Assembly: GCA_020137815.1 (NCBI GenBank)
Contig: CM035351.1
Coordinates: 4,299,078 to 4,363,077 of the forward strand
Source of the DNA: Hormiphora californensis
Lineage: Eukaryota > Ctenophora > Tentaculata > Cydippida > Pleurobrachiidae
Length of the DNA stretch: 64,000 bases
Direction of reading: 5' to 3'
Shown: piece by piece, positions 11,443-20,573 of the stretch
Position numbering within the stretch: position 1 is the stretch's first letter
How the letters are laid out: the number at the start of each line of letters is the position of its first letter
Translations under genes and position numbers: made by a program
The notes under the pieces: generated by a model
The model's input: only the letters and a program-made list of their open reading frames with translations
Database searches by the model: none
What the model was told of the DNA's origin: nothing

Positions 11443-12173
11443 TCTATCACACAGAATGCGTTTAGTTTTTTGGTTAGCACACGCAAAAAATAAAACAAAA
11501 TCTGTTTAAAAAAAGGGAAAACAAGAATTATTTGCATTATGTATCCATAATGCTACGTTTCCCTGCCCTCTTCGATTTGCCATTCAACTCGCCCAACGAG
11601 TAAGCTGTCCGCAAAATGGGGATTTGTGTTTTTCGAATTTTTGAACAAAGCGCAGAACAGATTTTTCAATTTCCGTTTTCCCATTTTTCAATTTCCATTT
11701 TCCCCAATCAAAACGTGCGGCCGATATAAAACAAATTTTGCCGCGCGTTACAGTTTATAGCCGCGCGCCCCTCATAAAATTTCAATTGTTTGTGCGTGCG
11801 CATTTTACTCCGCAAGTGGCAGATCGTGCGTGCCGCGACGTTGCCCCTCGCAACGAAAGTGTGACCAAAATGGTCCCTCTACCGATTAGTTAGTATACCA
11901 AAATGTCGTTTTCGAATTCTAACCCTGCTATGCCTTTTTACAAAGTAAAAAGGCATCCGGGTGAATGCCTTCGGCATTCACCCGGGCAGGGAAATAAAAT
12001 AACACTGGATTTCAATCATCAGACATTTCACATTTAAATATAACTCCCATATTGTTTATTGATCTTAGTTCATTGTTCCTACTTCGTGTTGTTCCTTGTA
12101 TTACTGAGGGTCACCGCCTGATGCGATCTATTAGGCAGGGCTAGAGAATTTGTTCATTGGTCCATACTACACT
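11443..12173. other. Intergenic region with a double hairpin
   Basis: This separates the start of the FLYWCH gene from the stop of the CIA30 gene. No coding region was seen. It is A/T-rich with several CG-containing words (GCGCGC, CCGCGCG), possibly the FLYWCH promoter, and contains the paired hairpins at 11930-11985. Confidence 0.5.
11930..11985. repeat. Two adjacent perfect hairpins
   Basis: ATGCCTTTTTAC-AAA-GTAAAAAGGCAT (11930-11956) is followed at once by CCGGGTGAATGCC-TTC-GGCATTCACCCGG (11957-11985). Both stems are perfect with 3-base loops, and the second is GC-rich. Similar tandem hairpins occur at about 62339-62401. Confidence 0.8.
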
Positions 12174-12749
12174 TCATACCAGTGAGATATAATCGATTTC
12201 CAAACTGCCAGATCCAGACTGTTTGTAGGTCGCATAAACACCTCCATATCCCTGGATCCCGATCTCGGTCATATTTCCCAGGTCCATAATAGGGGCATCA
12301 GGTTGTTCGGCACCATGGTAATACGCCTTGAAGTCGCTGATAGGCAGATCCACAACCACAAACTGGTTATTCAGAGGACACTCAAACGTCTGCTCGTAGT
12401 TGTACTTCACTGTATCAGAGTTAAAGTAGACCTTCCAGTGGGACAACTCACCCTGGGCCCTAACTTTCAGTTGCACAGAACTTGGGTTGGATGTGATAGT
12501 TGTGGGGAGGCGAGTCACTGAACCAGCGAAACAGGCTCCATTAGGTTGAGGGTTCAACATGGCGAAGAAGACCGCTCTCTGGAAGAGTTGAGTCTTCTGG
12601 AGGGTCAGCACTCCTTTTGACTTGCCAGGGACCCGGACAGTGTCACTGACTTCTTTCCAGCCATCCACGTTGGGGATGGTGGTAAAGTCGAACAGTATTT
12701 CAGCACTGCTCATGGAGAGGAGAAGGGAGGTAGCTAGTAGAGAGTACAT
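12174..12749 (-). CDS. Secreted CIA30-domain protein
   Basis: A single exon of 191 residues. MYSLLATSLLLSMSSA is a clear signal peptide. The rest fits the CIA30 / NDUFAF1-like beta-sandwich domain: DFTTIPNVDGWKEVSDTV near the start, FFAMLNPQPNGACFAGSVTR, VQLKVRAQGE, FVVVDLPISDF and the terminal SGSGSLEIDYISLV. NDUFAF1 itself is a mitochondrial complex I assembly factor of greater length; this version has a secretory signal and little besides the domain, so an extracellular role is more likely (inference). The start ATG lies about 37 bases downstream of a TATA motif. Confidence 0.8.
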   Translation of the reverse strand: MYSLLATSLLLSMSSAEILFDFTTIPNVDGWKEVSDTVRVPGKSKGVLTLQKTQLFQRAVFFAMLNPQPNGACFAGSVTRLPTTITSNPSSVQLKVRAQGELSHWKVYFNSDTVKYNYEQTFECPLNNQFVVVDLPISDFKAYYHGAEQPDAPIMDLGNMTEIGIQGYGGVYATYKQSGSGSLEIDYISLV

Positions 12750-12785
12750 CGTGTTGAGAAGTGGGGGAGGCTGGAGAAAGGCTGG

Positions 12786-12793
12786 TTTATATA
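12786..12793 (-). promoter_or_regulatory. Probable TATA box of the CIA30 gene
   Basis: TATATAAA on the minus strand ends 37 bases before the ATG, placing initiation about 10 bases before the start codon if spacing is canonical. Confidence 0.55.
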
Positions 12794-13142
12794 AAGAAGC
12801 AGCAGATATAATTAGCAAGTTAAAAGAAGAAATTGGCCAAATAAACGGTTTAACAAGTTCAGTGCCGCTCACAGTACAACAATAAAGATTCACAATCTCG
12901 CATATATATATTTCTCGCACTTTCTTATGAACTTGGAGCCCAACAATCTCATTCACACTGTAAGTTCATTCAAACTGAGTTTCCAGCAATCTCATTCACA
13001 CAAAGTCTCACTTTCTCTCCTGAAATCTCTTTCGGTAAAGCAGGTGGAACTCTCTCAAACAACAAAACCAGGTAGTTGGAAATACCACGTACATACACTG
13101 TGCAGCAACATTGGTGATACCAAATATATCACGTACTCCCAC
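12794..13142. other. Spacer between the Kelch-like and CIA30 genes
   Basis: About 350 bases with repeated CTCATTCACAC and TTCATTCAAACTGAG words and no coding signal. It probably holds the CIA30 upstream region and the Kelch-like 3' UTR. Confidence 0.45.
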
Positions 13143-16100
13143 TCACTCTACTACTGCTGCCGATGCACCTTCTCCAAGTGCAGACTTGATATAATAACTT
13201 GTCAGTAGCATGGCACTGTTCTGAACTGGTATTGGTTTGGTGGACACTATCTCCCAGGTGCCGGTGGCGGTATCAAACCTCTGAACTCGGACAACCCTGA
13301 CTACTTCCTCGCACATGAATAGGAGGATGTAGAGGGAGCCGTTATGAGATGCTACTGCACTGTTCATGATGAAGAAGTTTTGGGGTTCGTTCAAGATGGA
13401 GCCCAGGACGCGGGTCCAGAGTCTCTGGTCCGGCTGGAAGTGGTATAGGACCTGGGGAAAGGGGGAGGGTTGTGTGACAATCCATTACGCCGTCTAGTTT
13501 GAATTGTCCTTACTCATTCTGTCCCTAAAGGTTAAACCAAATCTATCTTACCTGCCCCCTCTCAGATCCCATTAGTGATCATACCGAAAAAGGTGACCCC
13601 CTCACTCCTCTAAATTCATGCCCCCTCGCTGGTCGCTGCTCTTATGCGAGGCAACCCCAATGAACTACTAGTTCATTCTTCTTCGACTACTCAATACTCA
13701 TTCTCTGCCCGGATCCCCAACACGAGATATTATTTGCATTTTGATCACGCAATACTTTTCCCCAAACTATGATATATTATTACATCCCAAACACAAACAT
13801 ACCACAGATTTGTACTCGGCTGTAAGAAGGAATATCTTCCTATTAGAGGTAGCAGCCTGACAGGACCCCATCGTGGTGGGTACGTTGGGTTGGGGTGACC
13901 AGGAGTTAGCATGGGGCTCATAACACATAACCGTATCTGTAGGTTTACCGTGGGGTCTCTGAAGGAGGGGGAGGGGTTACCGTGGGGTCTCTGAAGGAGG
14001 GGAAGGGGGTTACCGTGGGGTCTCTGAAGGAGGGGAGGGGTTACCGTGGGAACTTTGAAGGAGGGCCAGGGGGAGGGGGTCACCGTGGGGTCTCTGATGG
14101 GATGGGGAATGAGGGGGTTCTAGGAACATCTAAATCCAGATTATATCCAGATATTGATAGCAAACCCCCAGGGATAATAACATACCTGTCCGCAGAAAGT
14201 GAAGAGAAGCCCATTACACGCGGCTGCAGCCCCTTGGTACCCAATCTTGAAACAGGGAGCTACTGTAGTCCAGGAGTTACCCGATATACTGTACTTGTCC
14301 ACAACGTATTGGCACTGCTGGGCCACTGTGTTGTTTCGCCCTCCTACTATGTAGATATCGTCACCTAAACAGAGATGGTAGTGGGAGATACATTGAGTCA
14401 CCTAAAGAGATGTGGTAGTGGGAGATACAGTGAGTCACCTAACGAGATGGTAGTGAGGTGTATAACAGTGAATCACCTAATAAAGAGATGGTAGTGAGGT
14501 GTACAGTGAGTCACCTAAATATATGGTAGTGGGAGATACAATGAGTCACCTAAAGACAGGTGAGGAAAGAGGGGGAGGAAAGGTATACGACTGGAGGGAC
14601 TTTAGGATGAAAATGATATTTGAACAAGATAAAAACAGGTTAAATAGGTAATAAAAGTTACCTATTCGAACAGCCACAGCGTTTTCCCTCGGCCGCGGTC
14701 CCGGTTCCATTAGTTTGCACTGGTCCGTCTTCAGATCGAATTGTTGCATGTTTGCTAGAAACTGACTGGACTGGTCCTTACCCCCGAAGACATAGGCATT
14801 GGTTCCCGCTGTAGTAGCTGCACACCCAAAACAAGGCTGAGTTAACTCCCCCGAATCCTCCCAGTCTTGATAGACCTGGAGGAAGGTGTGACTACTCGGA
14901 TGGAGAGTATGAACTCTTTTGTATACAATTATTGTACAGCAAATGACGAGATTTGCTAGTCACACATGGTCTCACGTAAAACCCAGAGACCCCTAGCAAC
15001 AGCAAACATAATTACCGAGTTAGTTTTGCATGAATCCAGATCAAGAGACAGATTGCTTTTAACCACAGTGACCCCAGTGACCACACTGAACGGCTGAATA
15101 TGTCTGAATATTGTCCTAACTGTTGACATGGTACTATTAGACCCTCCTAACAGGACCATCTTAGTGCGCCACCTATTAACAGGTTCAATCGGTGCCGCTA
15201 TAGCCACTTTACGCCGCTTTGTAACCGGTTCTTCCAGCCCCGCGTGGTTGCATGTTATCGTCCAGAGACGGGAGCTAGGTGTGGCAACAACACCACTGTT
15301 AGAAGGTGTAGCGGGTGTTGGGTCCGTTCTAGAGGTGATTGTTAGGGTGTCGGAGGGTGATACTGACACCACACGTGCCCTCTCTTCCTCCTCCTCTGGT
15401 TCTGCAGCAGGTGAGGGATCCGGACTGGGTGGTGATGGTGGCTCTGGACCACCAGGTGATGGGGAGGAGGAGGCGTGGGCCCGGGCTGCACAGAGGATTG
15501 AAGCAGCAGTGGGGATAACTGATGATGTCAATAGTTGGCGTGTCCGCTCCTCTGAAAGAGACAGAAAGATGTTATTAAAATATATAGGGTAGCGACTGGC
15601 TACTATTTGAAATGGCGGCTAATTTTAAACACCTCCTCTACAGGCCAGCAGGTGCACCAGATTTGGATATTTAGACATCAGTGGGCTTGGCATGGCATGA
15701 GTTCTGACTATATTCCACATCCAATCCAATGAACAGATGCTTGAAACCCATATCATTAGTGAATACTGACCACCCTATCTTACTCTCCCCAGCAACCCAA
15801 TCTTATAGTTACCCATATCTTACTACCCCCAGCAACCCAATAGTTACCCATGTCAGGGAAGATTGCACTGAATGCTGAAGCTGATCCAGGTCTAATCTGC
15901 AATAGATTGTATACAGCAGTATGGGGGATTATAACCGTGTGATTCTTTCGTTTCATCAACCATCCCTGGATGGCATTCCATGCTTCATCCGATAACACAT
16001 CAGACGAGTTATACACCTAGGTGAGAAACAAAGGGCTAGATAAAGCGAGATGTGGAGGAGTTATACACCTGTAGTTGGGAGAAGCAGAGGGTCGGTCTGG

Positions 16101-16966
16101 AGATCATATTGTTTGAGTTGTAAAACTAGAGGTGCATGGAGTTGACGAAGTGTGCAGATAATTGGTTGGGAGATCTCAGATCATCATAGCCCATAGGATT
16201 TGTAATATTTTTGGATTGATTTCATAAGTTTCATAAGTAATTAGTTGAACCAATTAGTTAGTTCACTACCTACCATTGGTTCAGTGCAGATAAGTGTAAT
16301 TGCAGCATCAGCCAGGGGGTAGATTGAGTAGAGAACTGCAAAGTTCAATGTTTTCACACAACTTTCAGGGTTCAGGTGAACGTGTAACTGAGTCATACAC
16401 ACAAACTGCACTGCTTCTACCTGGGAGAGATTGGTGATCATTGATCTAATAAAACTAAGGGGGAGAGGAGAGAAGGGGGTATACATGAGAGAGGATCGAT
16501 GATCACTAACCCGATGTAAAATGATCGTTAGGAAAGTCAAAAAGTCCTATAATTGTAAAGCTTGGTTACTGCAGTACCTGAAGGGTGTCAGCAGCAGCGA
16601 ATATCTCAAACATGTTTTCAGTTGTCACGTTCAGTACCCCTGAATACAGAAAGTCCAGGAGCGCAGACAAAGCAGTTGGATCGACACTGTTTAACACAAC
16701 CTCCCTTTTATCAGGATCTGGCAGCCACCGATCGAAATAGTTTGCAAAATACAGACTTCCACCCGCCAACACAGCCCTGTGAACGCTAAACTCTTCCCGT
16801 GACATATCAGCTTTGTGTCACAGAGGTTCTGGTGTTTTCTCATGGTCCGGAGCTGTTTCAGAAAGCGGACTGCATGGGAGGGGACCTCCACACCTCCACC
16901 CTCAGCAACGGTGGAGGAATAGTAGCTGGATTTGATGAGCGGAGATAGAGGGTCATCTTCGTTCAT
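13143..16966 (-). CDS. Kelch-like protein (BTB-BACK-Kelch), frame broken in BTB
   Basis: Exons are 16578-16966, 16274-16420, 15848-16016, 15016-15551, 14662-14875, 14186-14364 and 13143-13451. The BTB domain is recognisable from QNLCDTKLI then EEFSVHRAVLAGGSLYFANYF; BACK begins VEAVQFVCMTQLHVHLNPESC. Kelch blades include VLLGGSN, NAYVFGGKDQSS, DDIYIVGGRNNTV and a last blade ending at the stop. Such proteins are usually substrate adaptors of CUL3 ubiquitin ligases. Between DTKLI and EEFSVHRA (about 16803) the frame shifts by one base; total exon length is one short of 648 codons, consistent with a single missing base. All other junctions are in phase, so a sequencing error or recent allele is likelier than an old pseudogene. 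Exon 4 carries a Pro/Ser/Glu-rich insertion between BACK and Kelch. Confidence 0.85.
13935..14110. repeat. GGTTACCGTGGGGTCTCTGAAGG minisatellite, 4-5 copies
   Basis: Units of roughly 30-40 bases built on GTTACCGTGGGG and TCTCTGAAGGAGGGG lie in the intron between Kelch exons 14186-14364 and 13143-13451. Copies vary in length. Confidence 0.8.
14363..14560. repeat. 36-bp minisatellite carrying copies of a splice acceptor
   Basis: Five units with GAGATGGTAGTG and GAGTCACCTAA directly abut the 5' edge of Kelch exon 14186-14364. That exon's acceptor reads TTTAG/GTGAC on the minus strand, and each unit contains a similar TTAGGTGAC, so the array is an expansion of the intron/exon boundary. Confidence 0.8.
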
Positions 16967-17275
16967 TTATAGAGAGCCTATATTGAGGGATTAGGGTTAC
17001 TGAATGGTTACGGTTACGGTAACTGAGCGGTTACTGTCACTGAAAGGGTTAGTACTGTTACTGTAGCTGTTACAACATGGTAGTGGGAGGAATTATATGT
17101 ACTAGATCTGGTGAAAGTGAAAATAGAAACAGATAAACATGGTTATTTTACACGCACAGTGCACACTATTTACACAAATATTCCCCGCTCCTCCAAATCA
17201 CTCTGTGTACCGTATACCGGGCTCTTATTAACAAGCCCAGTATATAATGGCTCGAAATGCCCCACACACCCTCTC

Positions 17276-17911
17276 TCAGTCTATAGTAAATATCCTGGAA
17301 GCAATATCCTGAATCAGCCAGTCCATGCCGTGTAGCAGGTTGTGCCCTGTAACAGCACTACAATCCACAATGGCCCAGTGATGTGTCTTGATAGCGTCCA
17401 ACTCTAGGACCTCCCTGATCTCCTTCGCAGAGAGAGCTCCTGGTAGATCCTGTTTGTTCGCAAAGACGAGGAGGGTGGCTCCAGCCAGCCGCTCTTCAAG
17501 GAGAAGTGAGGATAGCTCCTTGCTACACGCTTCCAGCCTTAGGGAGGGGGTGGGGTTAGAGAGGTGGTTAGGGAGGGGTGGTGTTAGAGAGGGATATATT
17601 TTTGAGATAATTACGTACCGGCGTTTGTCTGCACTATCCACAACCCAAATAAGCCCATCAGTTGTCTCAAAATAATTCTTCCAGTAGGATCTCAGACTCT
17701 TCTGACCACCTACATCCCAGATATTCAGCTTGAACCCTCCGTGTTCAAGAGTTTTAATATTGAACCCAAGGGTAGGAGAAATTGTGGAGATATCTTCGCC
17801 GTTGAATTTCTTCAGAATGGTAGTTTTCCCGGCGTTATCTAGACCGAGCATCAACAACCTCATTTCCTTCTCTTTCTCCTTCATCTTCTTGAGAATCGTT
17901 AACAAACCCAT
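17276..17911 (-). CDS. ARL2: ADP-ribosylation factor-like GTPase 2
   Basis: Exons 17619-17911 and 17276-17537 join to 184 residues, the usual ARL2 length. It opens with [20 protein letters not shown], and has the P-loop GLDNAGKT (23-30), switch [11 protein letters not shown], switch II WDVGGQ and the guanine-specificity motif NKQD. ARL2 is a small G protein that acts with tubulin cofactor D in tubulin folding and with PDE-delta-type effectors in cargo release. The second residue is Gly, but ARL2 proteins are generally poorly myristoylated. An AG acceptor lies 4 bases before the ATG. The 81-base intron is C/T-rich. Confidence 0.95.
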   Translation of the reverse strand: MGLLTILKKMKEKEKEMRLLMLGLDNAGKTTILKKFNGEDISTISPTLGFNIKTLEHGGFKLNIWDVGGQKSLRSYWKNYFETTDGLIWVVDSADKRRYVIISKIYPSLTPPLPNHLSNPTPSLRLEACSKELSSLLLEERLAGATLLVFANKQDLPGALSAKEIREVLELDAIKTHHWAIVDCSAVTGHNLLHGMDWLIQDIASRIFTID

Positions 17912-17935
17912 GAAGCTAGAATCGGAGTGAGAAAT
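17912..17935 (-). promoter_or_regulatory. 3' splice acceptor immediately before the ARL2 start
   Basis: Minus strand reads TTCTCACTCCGATTCTAG then CTTC and the ATG. With the NAA38 stop about 290 bases upstream, this is either the end of a 5'-UTR intron or a spliced-leader addition site. Confidence 0.5.
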
Positions 17936-18206
17936 TAACAACACGAACCGGTAAGTTAGCAAGAGTTGTGTCGCCTGATGACACTGTGTCCGTGCTCCGA
18001 ACAATTCACAGCAAGAGAAACAGGCCGTTTCTATAAAAACAACAAATAAATACAAAGCACCAACTTTCACAGAAATCATCTCAAACCCTGATCACTCATT
18101 AAATCTTTCCAATTATTGTTTCTCTCCTCATCATAAGTACAGTAACGATCTCACTTTCTCTCGCTCAGTTATTGTAACGACCTCACTACCTCTCTCTCTC
18201 TTCATA

Positions 18207-18653
18207 TCACTTCGACTTGTCGTATGTTTCCAAGAGTTTCGTCACATCACTGCTGCTGGTATCCACACAGATTGAAACAATGTGTTTCCCGGGCACCATA
18301 ACAAGTCCCAGCAACCTTGGCTCACCTAGTAAAGGGAAGGGGAATTAGAAAGGTAGTATGAGAAGTTGGGTACGGTAGGAGAAGATGGGGGGTTTTTTTT
18401 GCTCTATTTGAGGAGGGGAAGCGCAGGGAGGACACATATTGTGAAATACAATTAGCCTTGTTTCCTAACCTTGTACCGTGTTCCAGTATTCCGCAGCACC
18501 CCCAATGATCAGGTTCCTATCTCGGTCAGTACAGAGTAGAGACCCAATCAAGATCCTTCCATCACTGATCTCTACCCTCAGCATTTTATTTATCAAACCC
18601 CTCACGAAATCCTTGTCTGTTATTGTTGTTGGAGCGGTGGTTATTGTTGCCAT
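18207..18653 (-). CDS. NAA38: LSM-domain NatC auxiliary subunit (NAA38/LSMD1)
   Basis: Exons 18470-18653 and 18207-18325 give 100 residues. The Sm-like fold shows as MLRVEISDGRILIGSLLCTD, DRNLIIGGAAEYW, GEPRLLGLVMVPGKHIVSI. In the LSMD1 family these are the Sm1 and Sm2 strands; the protein is an accessory subunit of the NatC N-terminal acetyltransferase. The donor used is CAAG/GTTAGG, because only it restores the GEPR frame; an earlier GTACAA would not. The acceptor TTCTTTTCCTCTAG lies 5 bases before the ATG. Confidence 0.85.
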
Positions 18654-18675
18654 GGTTACTAGAGGAAAAGAAGGT
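18654..18675 (-). promoter_or_regulatory. 3' splice acceptor immediately before the NAA38 start
   Basis: CCTTCTTTTCCTCTAG then TAACC and ATG on the minus strand: a strong pyrimidine tract with AG five bases before the start codon. Confidence 0.5.
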
Positions 18676-19093
18676 TTAGTTTCGGATAAAGTTGGTAAAC
18701 TTTTTCAGGGATGGGGTTCGGAGAATCAAAAACAAAAACTTTCATGTTGTCTGTCTAAATAAAATGTATTGCAGTACACAATTTGTTACACAAAAAACAT
18801 GCCCTGATTTACAAAAAATAAGTAAAAATTCACACACACTCGTTTTAAGTCCAAACCAAACTTGTTGCTGTTTTACATAATTAATTTGTTTTTCACTGTT
18901 TATAAAAACAACATTTCTCTCACATCGTAATCCACACTAATTTCTGGTCAATGAAATATACAGCCTTACTACGTCACATTGTAATAAAAACCCATGGTTA
19001 ATAAATTAAATCATTGTCTGATTCTTAGAGTTCAGGGTTTTCCACCCACATTCGAAACAACAAAATGTAACTACTGATATAATTGTCGCCTCC
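18676..19093. other. Spacer between NYN gene and NAA38
   Basis: A/T-rich, no coding signal. It should contain the 3' UTR of the NYN gene. Confidence 0.5.
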
Positions 19094-20335
19094 CTATCGC
19101 CTATCATAAGGACTCTTCCTACTCCCTCCCCGATATCTGTCAAACCCACTGAGAAGGTTGTCATAGTTGGAGCCACCAGAGGTCTTGTGGTTTCTACTAT
19201 ATCCCGACTGCTGTTGTCGACCATACCCAGAATGCTGAGGTAGATGATGTGCTGGCTGCTGCGGTATCTGCAAAAGATGATTTCCAGATCGCTGCCCTGG
19301 TACCTGTGTCCGGATATTACTGTACTGATTCTCACGGGGCTGGGGCCTCTCAGTAAAGACTCTCTTAGTAGCTGTGAAGGCCCTTTTTAGAGGTCCCATC
19401 ATTTGCCCCTTATCCTCCTCCTGTCTCTTCTTCTTTATCTCACTCTCGAACACCTTGTCCACCGAGTGGGCCTCACTTGCAGCGTCCAACAAGCTGTCCT
19501 TAGCCTGAGAGTTGTGGACAACTATCACTTCAGTACCCCTTCCCCGGAATCCCCGGATATCCATGCTGAAGTCAGAATCCCCTGAAATCAGCACAATTCT
19601 GGAGAACTTGTGAGCATCAACGAAGTTTACCATCAACTGCCTGAGTTTGTTATCAGCTGCATCAGGTTTGTGTCTGGGGATGTTTATCAGGTCCAAGTTG
19701 TATTCCCACATCTGTTTTTCTAGCTTGTGGGGGACATATCTGAACCACGTCACAACTGAGAAAGTCTTCTCCCAGAGCCCAGGACCCTCCGCGAACTGCT
19801 TTCTGATCTTGTTGATGAATTCTGCAGGAGTAACACCGGAGGGTATTGGGATGTTCTCAATGTCGTAGAAGATACCAACTGCCACCCGGGATGGGGACTT
19901 TTTACCGGCCTGTCGGTGTTCCTCTGTAAAACTCTTCTCCAGCTGTTCTTTCCGTTTCGGGTTCGGCTGGAACTCAAAGTCATCTATCATGATGATGGAG
20001 TTCAGTTCTCCCTCCTCCAATAGGAACCCGGCCTTGTTTTCCTTCACATCTGTCTTCTTAACTTCCGTCACCTTTGGCTCATTATCTTTCTTGGTAGTAA
20101 GGGTTACGGGGGTGTTCTCCTTTGCAGCGCTAGGATCAGGCAGTACCACGACACTTTCATCTCCAATAGTGGCAACTGTGGAGACATTTGGAGAGACAGC
20201 TGAAATCTCGGAGATGTCCAGGATACCAAGGGGTTTCCGAGGATGGGCTCGGGATGGAGTGGAACTGGAACTACCGGTACCGGAGATGTTGAAGTACTGG
20301 AACGCAGACTTGATTCGTTCTTTGATTTTGGGCAT
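19094..20335 (-). CDS. NYN-domain (PIN-like ribonuclease fold) protein
   Basis: Intronless, 413 residues. The NYN domain (about 150-290) has the acidic residues expected of PIN-like nucleases: FYDIENIPIP (156-165), HKPDAADNK (222-230) and VLISGDSDFS (248-257). In this family such Asp residues coordinate metal for RNA cleavage; MARF1 has a related NYN domain, but the LOTUS domains of MARF1 are not seen. The N-terminus is Ser/Thr-rich and low complexity, and the C-terminus (about 330-413) is rich in Gln, Arg, Gly and Tyr, a composition typical of RNA-granule proteins (inference). The start is the first ATG; a CCCCTTCTCTAG acceptor lies 9 bases before it. Confidence 0.85.
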   Translation of the reverse strand: MPKIKERIKSAFQYFNISGTGSSSSTPSRAHPRKPLGILDISEISAVSPNVSTVATIGDESVVVLPDPSAAKENTPVTLTTKKDNEPKVTEVKKTDVKENKAGFLLEEGELNSIIMIDDFEFQPNPKRKEQLEKSFTEEHRQAGKKSPSRVAVGIFYDIENIPIPSGVTPAEFINKIRKQFAEGPGLWEKTFSVVTWFRYVPHKLEKQMWEYNLDLINIPRHKPDAADNKLRQLMVNFVDAHKFSRIVLISGDSDFSMDIRGFRGRGTEVIVVHNSQAKDSLLDAASEAHSVDKVFESEIKKKRQEEDKGQMMGPLKRAFTATKRVFTERPQPRENQYSNIRTQVPGQRSGNHLLQIPQQPAHHLPQHSGYGRQQQSGYSRNHKTSGGSNYDNLLSGFDRYRGGSRKSPYDRR

Positions 20336-20358
20336 TGTGGCTAGCTAGAGAAGGGGAT
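20336..20358 (-). promoter_or_regulatory. 3' splice acceptor immediately before the NYN gene start
   Basis: ATATCCCCTTCTCTAG on the minus strand, 9 bases before the ATG; a second AG follows 4 bases later. Confidence 0.5.
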
Positions 20359-20573
20359 ATTTGTGTTAGTAATTAAAATTGGAGTCAAGAATGTGTGTCA
20401 GAGAAACTCAGGGTAAAGGAAGGATTGGAGAATCATGACTGGGTATCAAAAACTGCGGTAAAACTTAAACAACATCACAAGAATTAAAAAACAATAATTT
20501 AAACACAGCCCACATGCACACAATCATAAAAATCTCTCACACACACAGTCAAACCAACGGCAAAGATATTATT

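Noticed and set aside
12749-12786. Trans-splice acceptor for the CIA30 gene (GCCTTTCTCCAG)
   Set aside because: A TATA box lies just upstream and predicts initiation downstream of that AG, so it need not be used.
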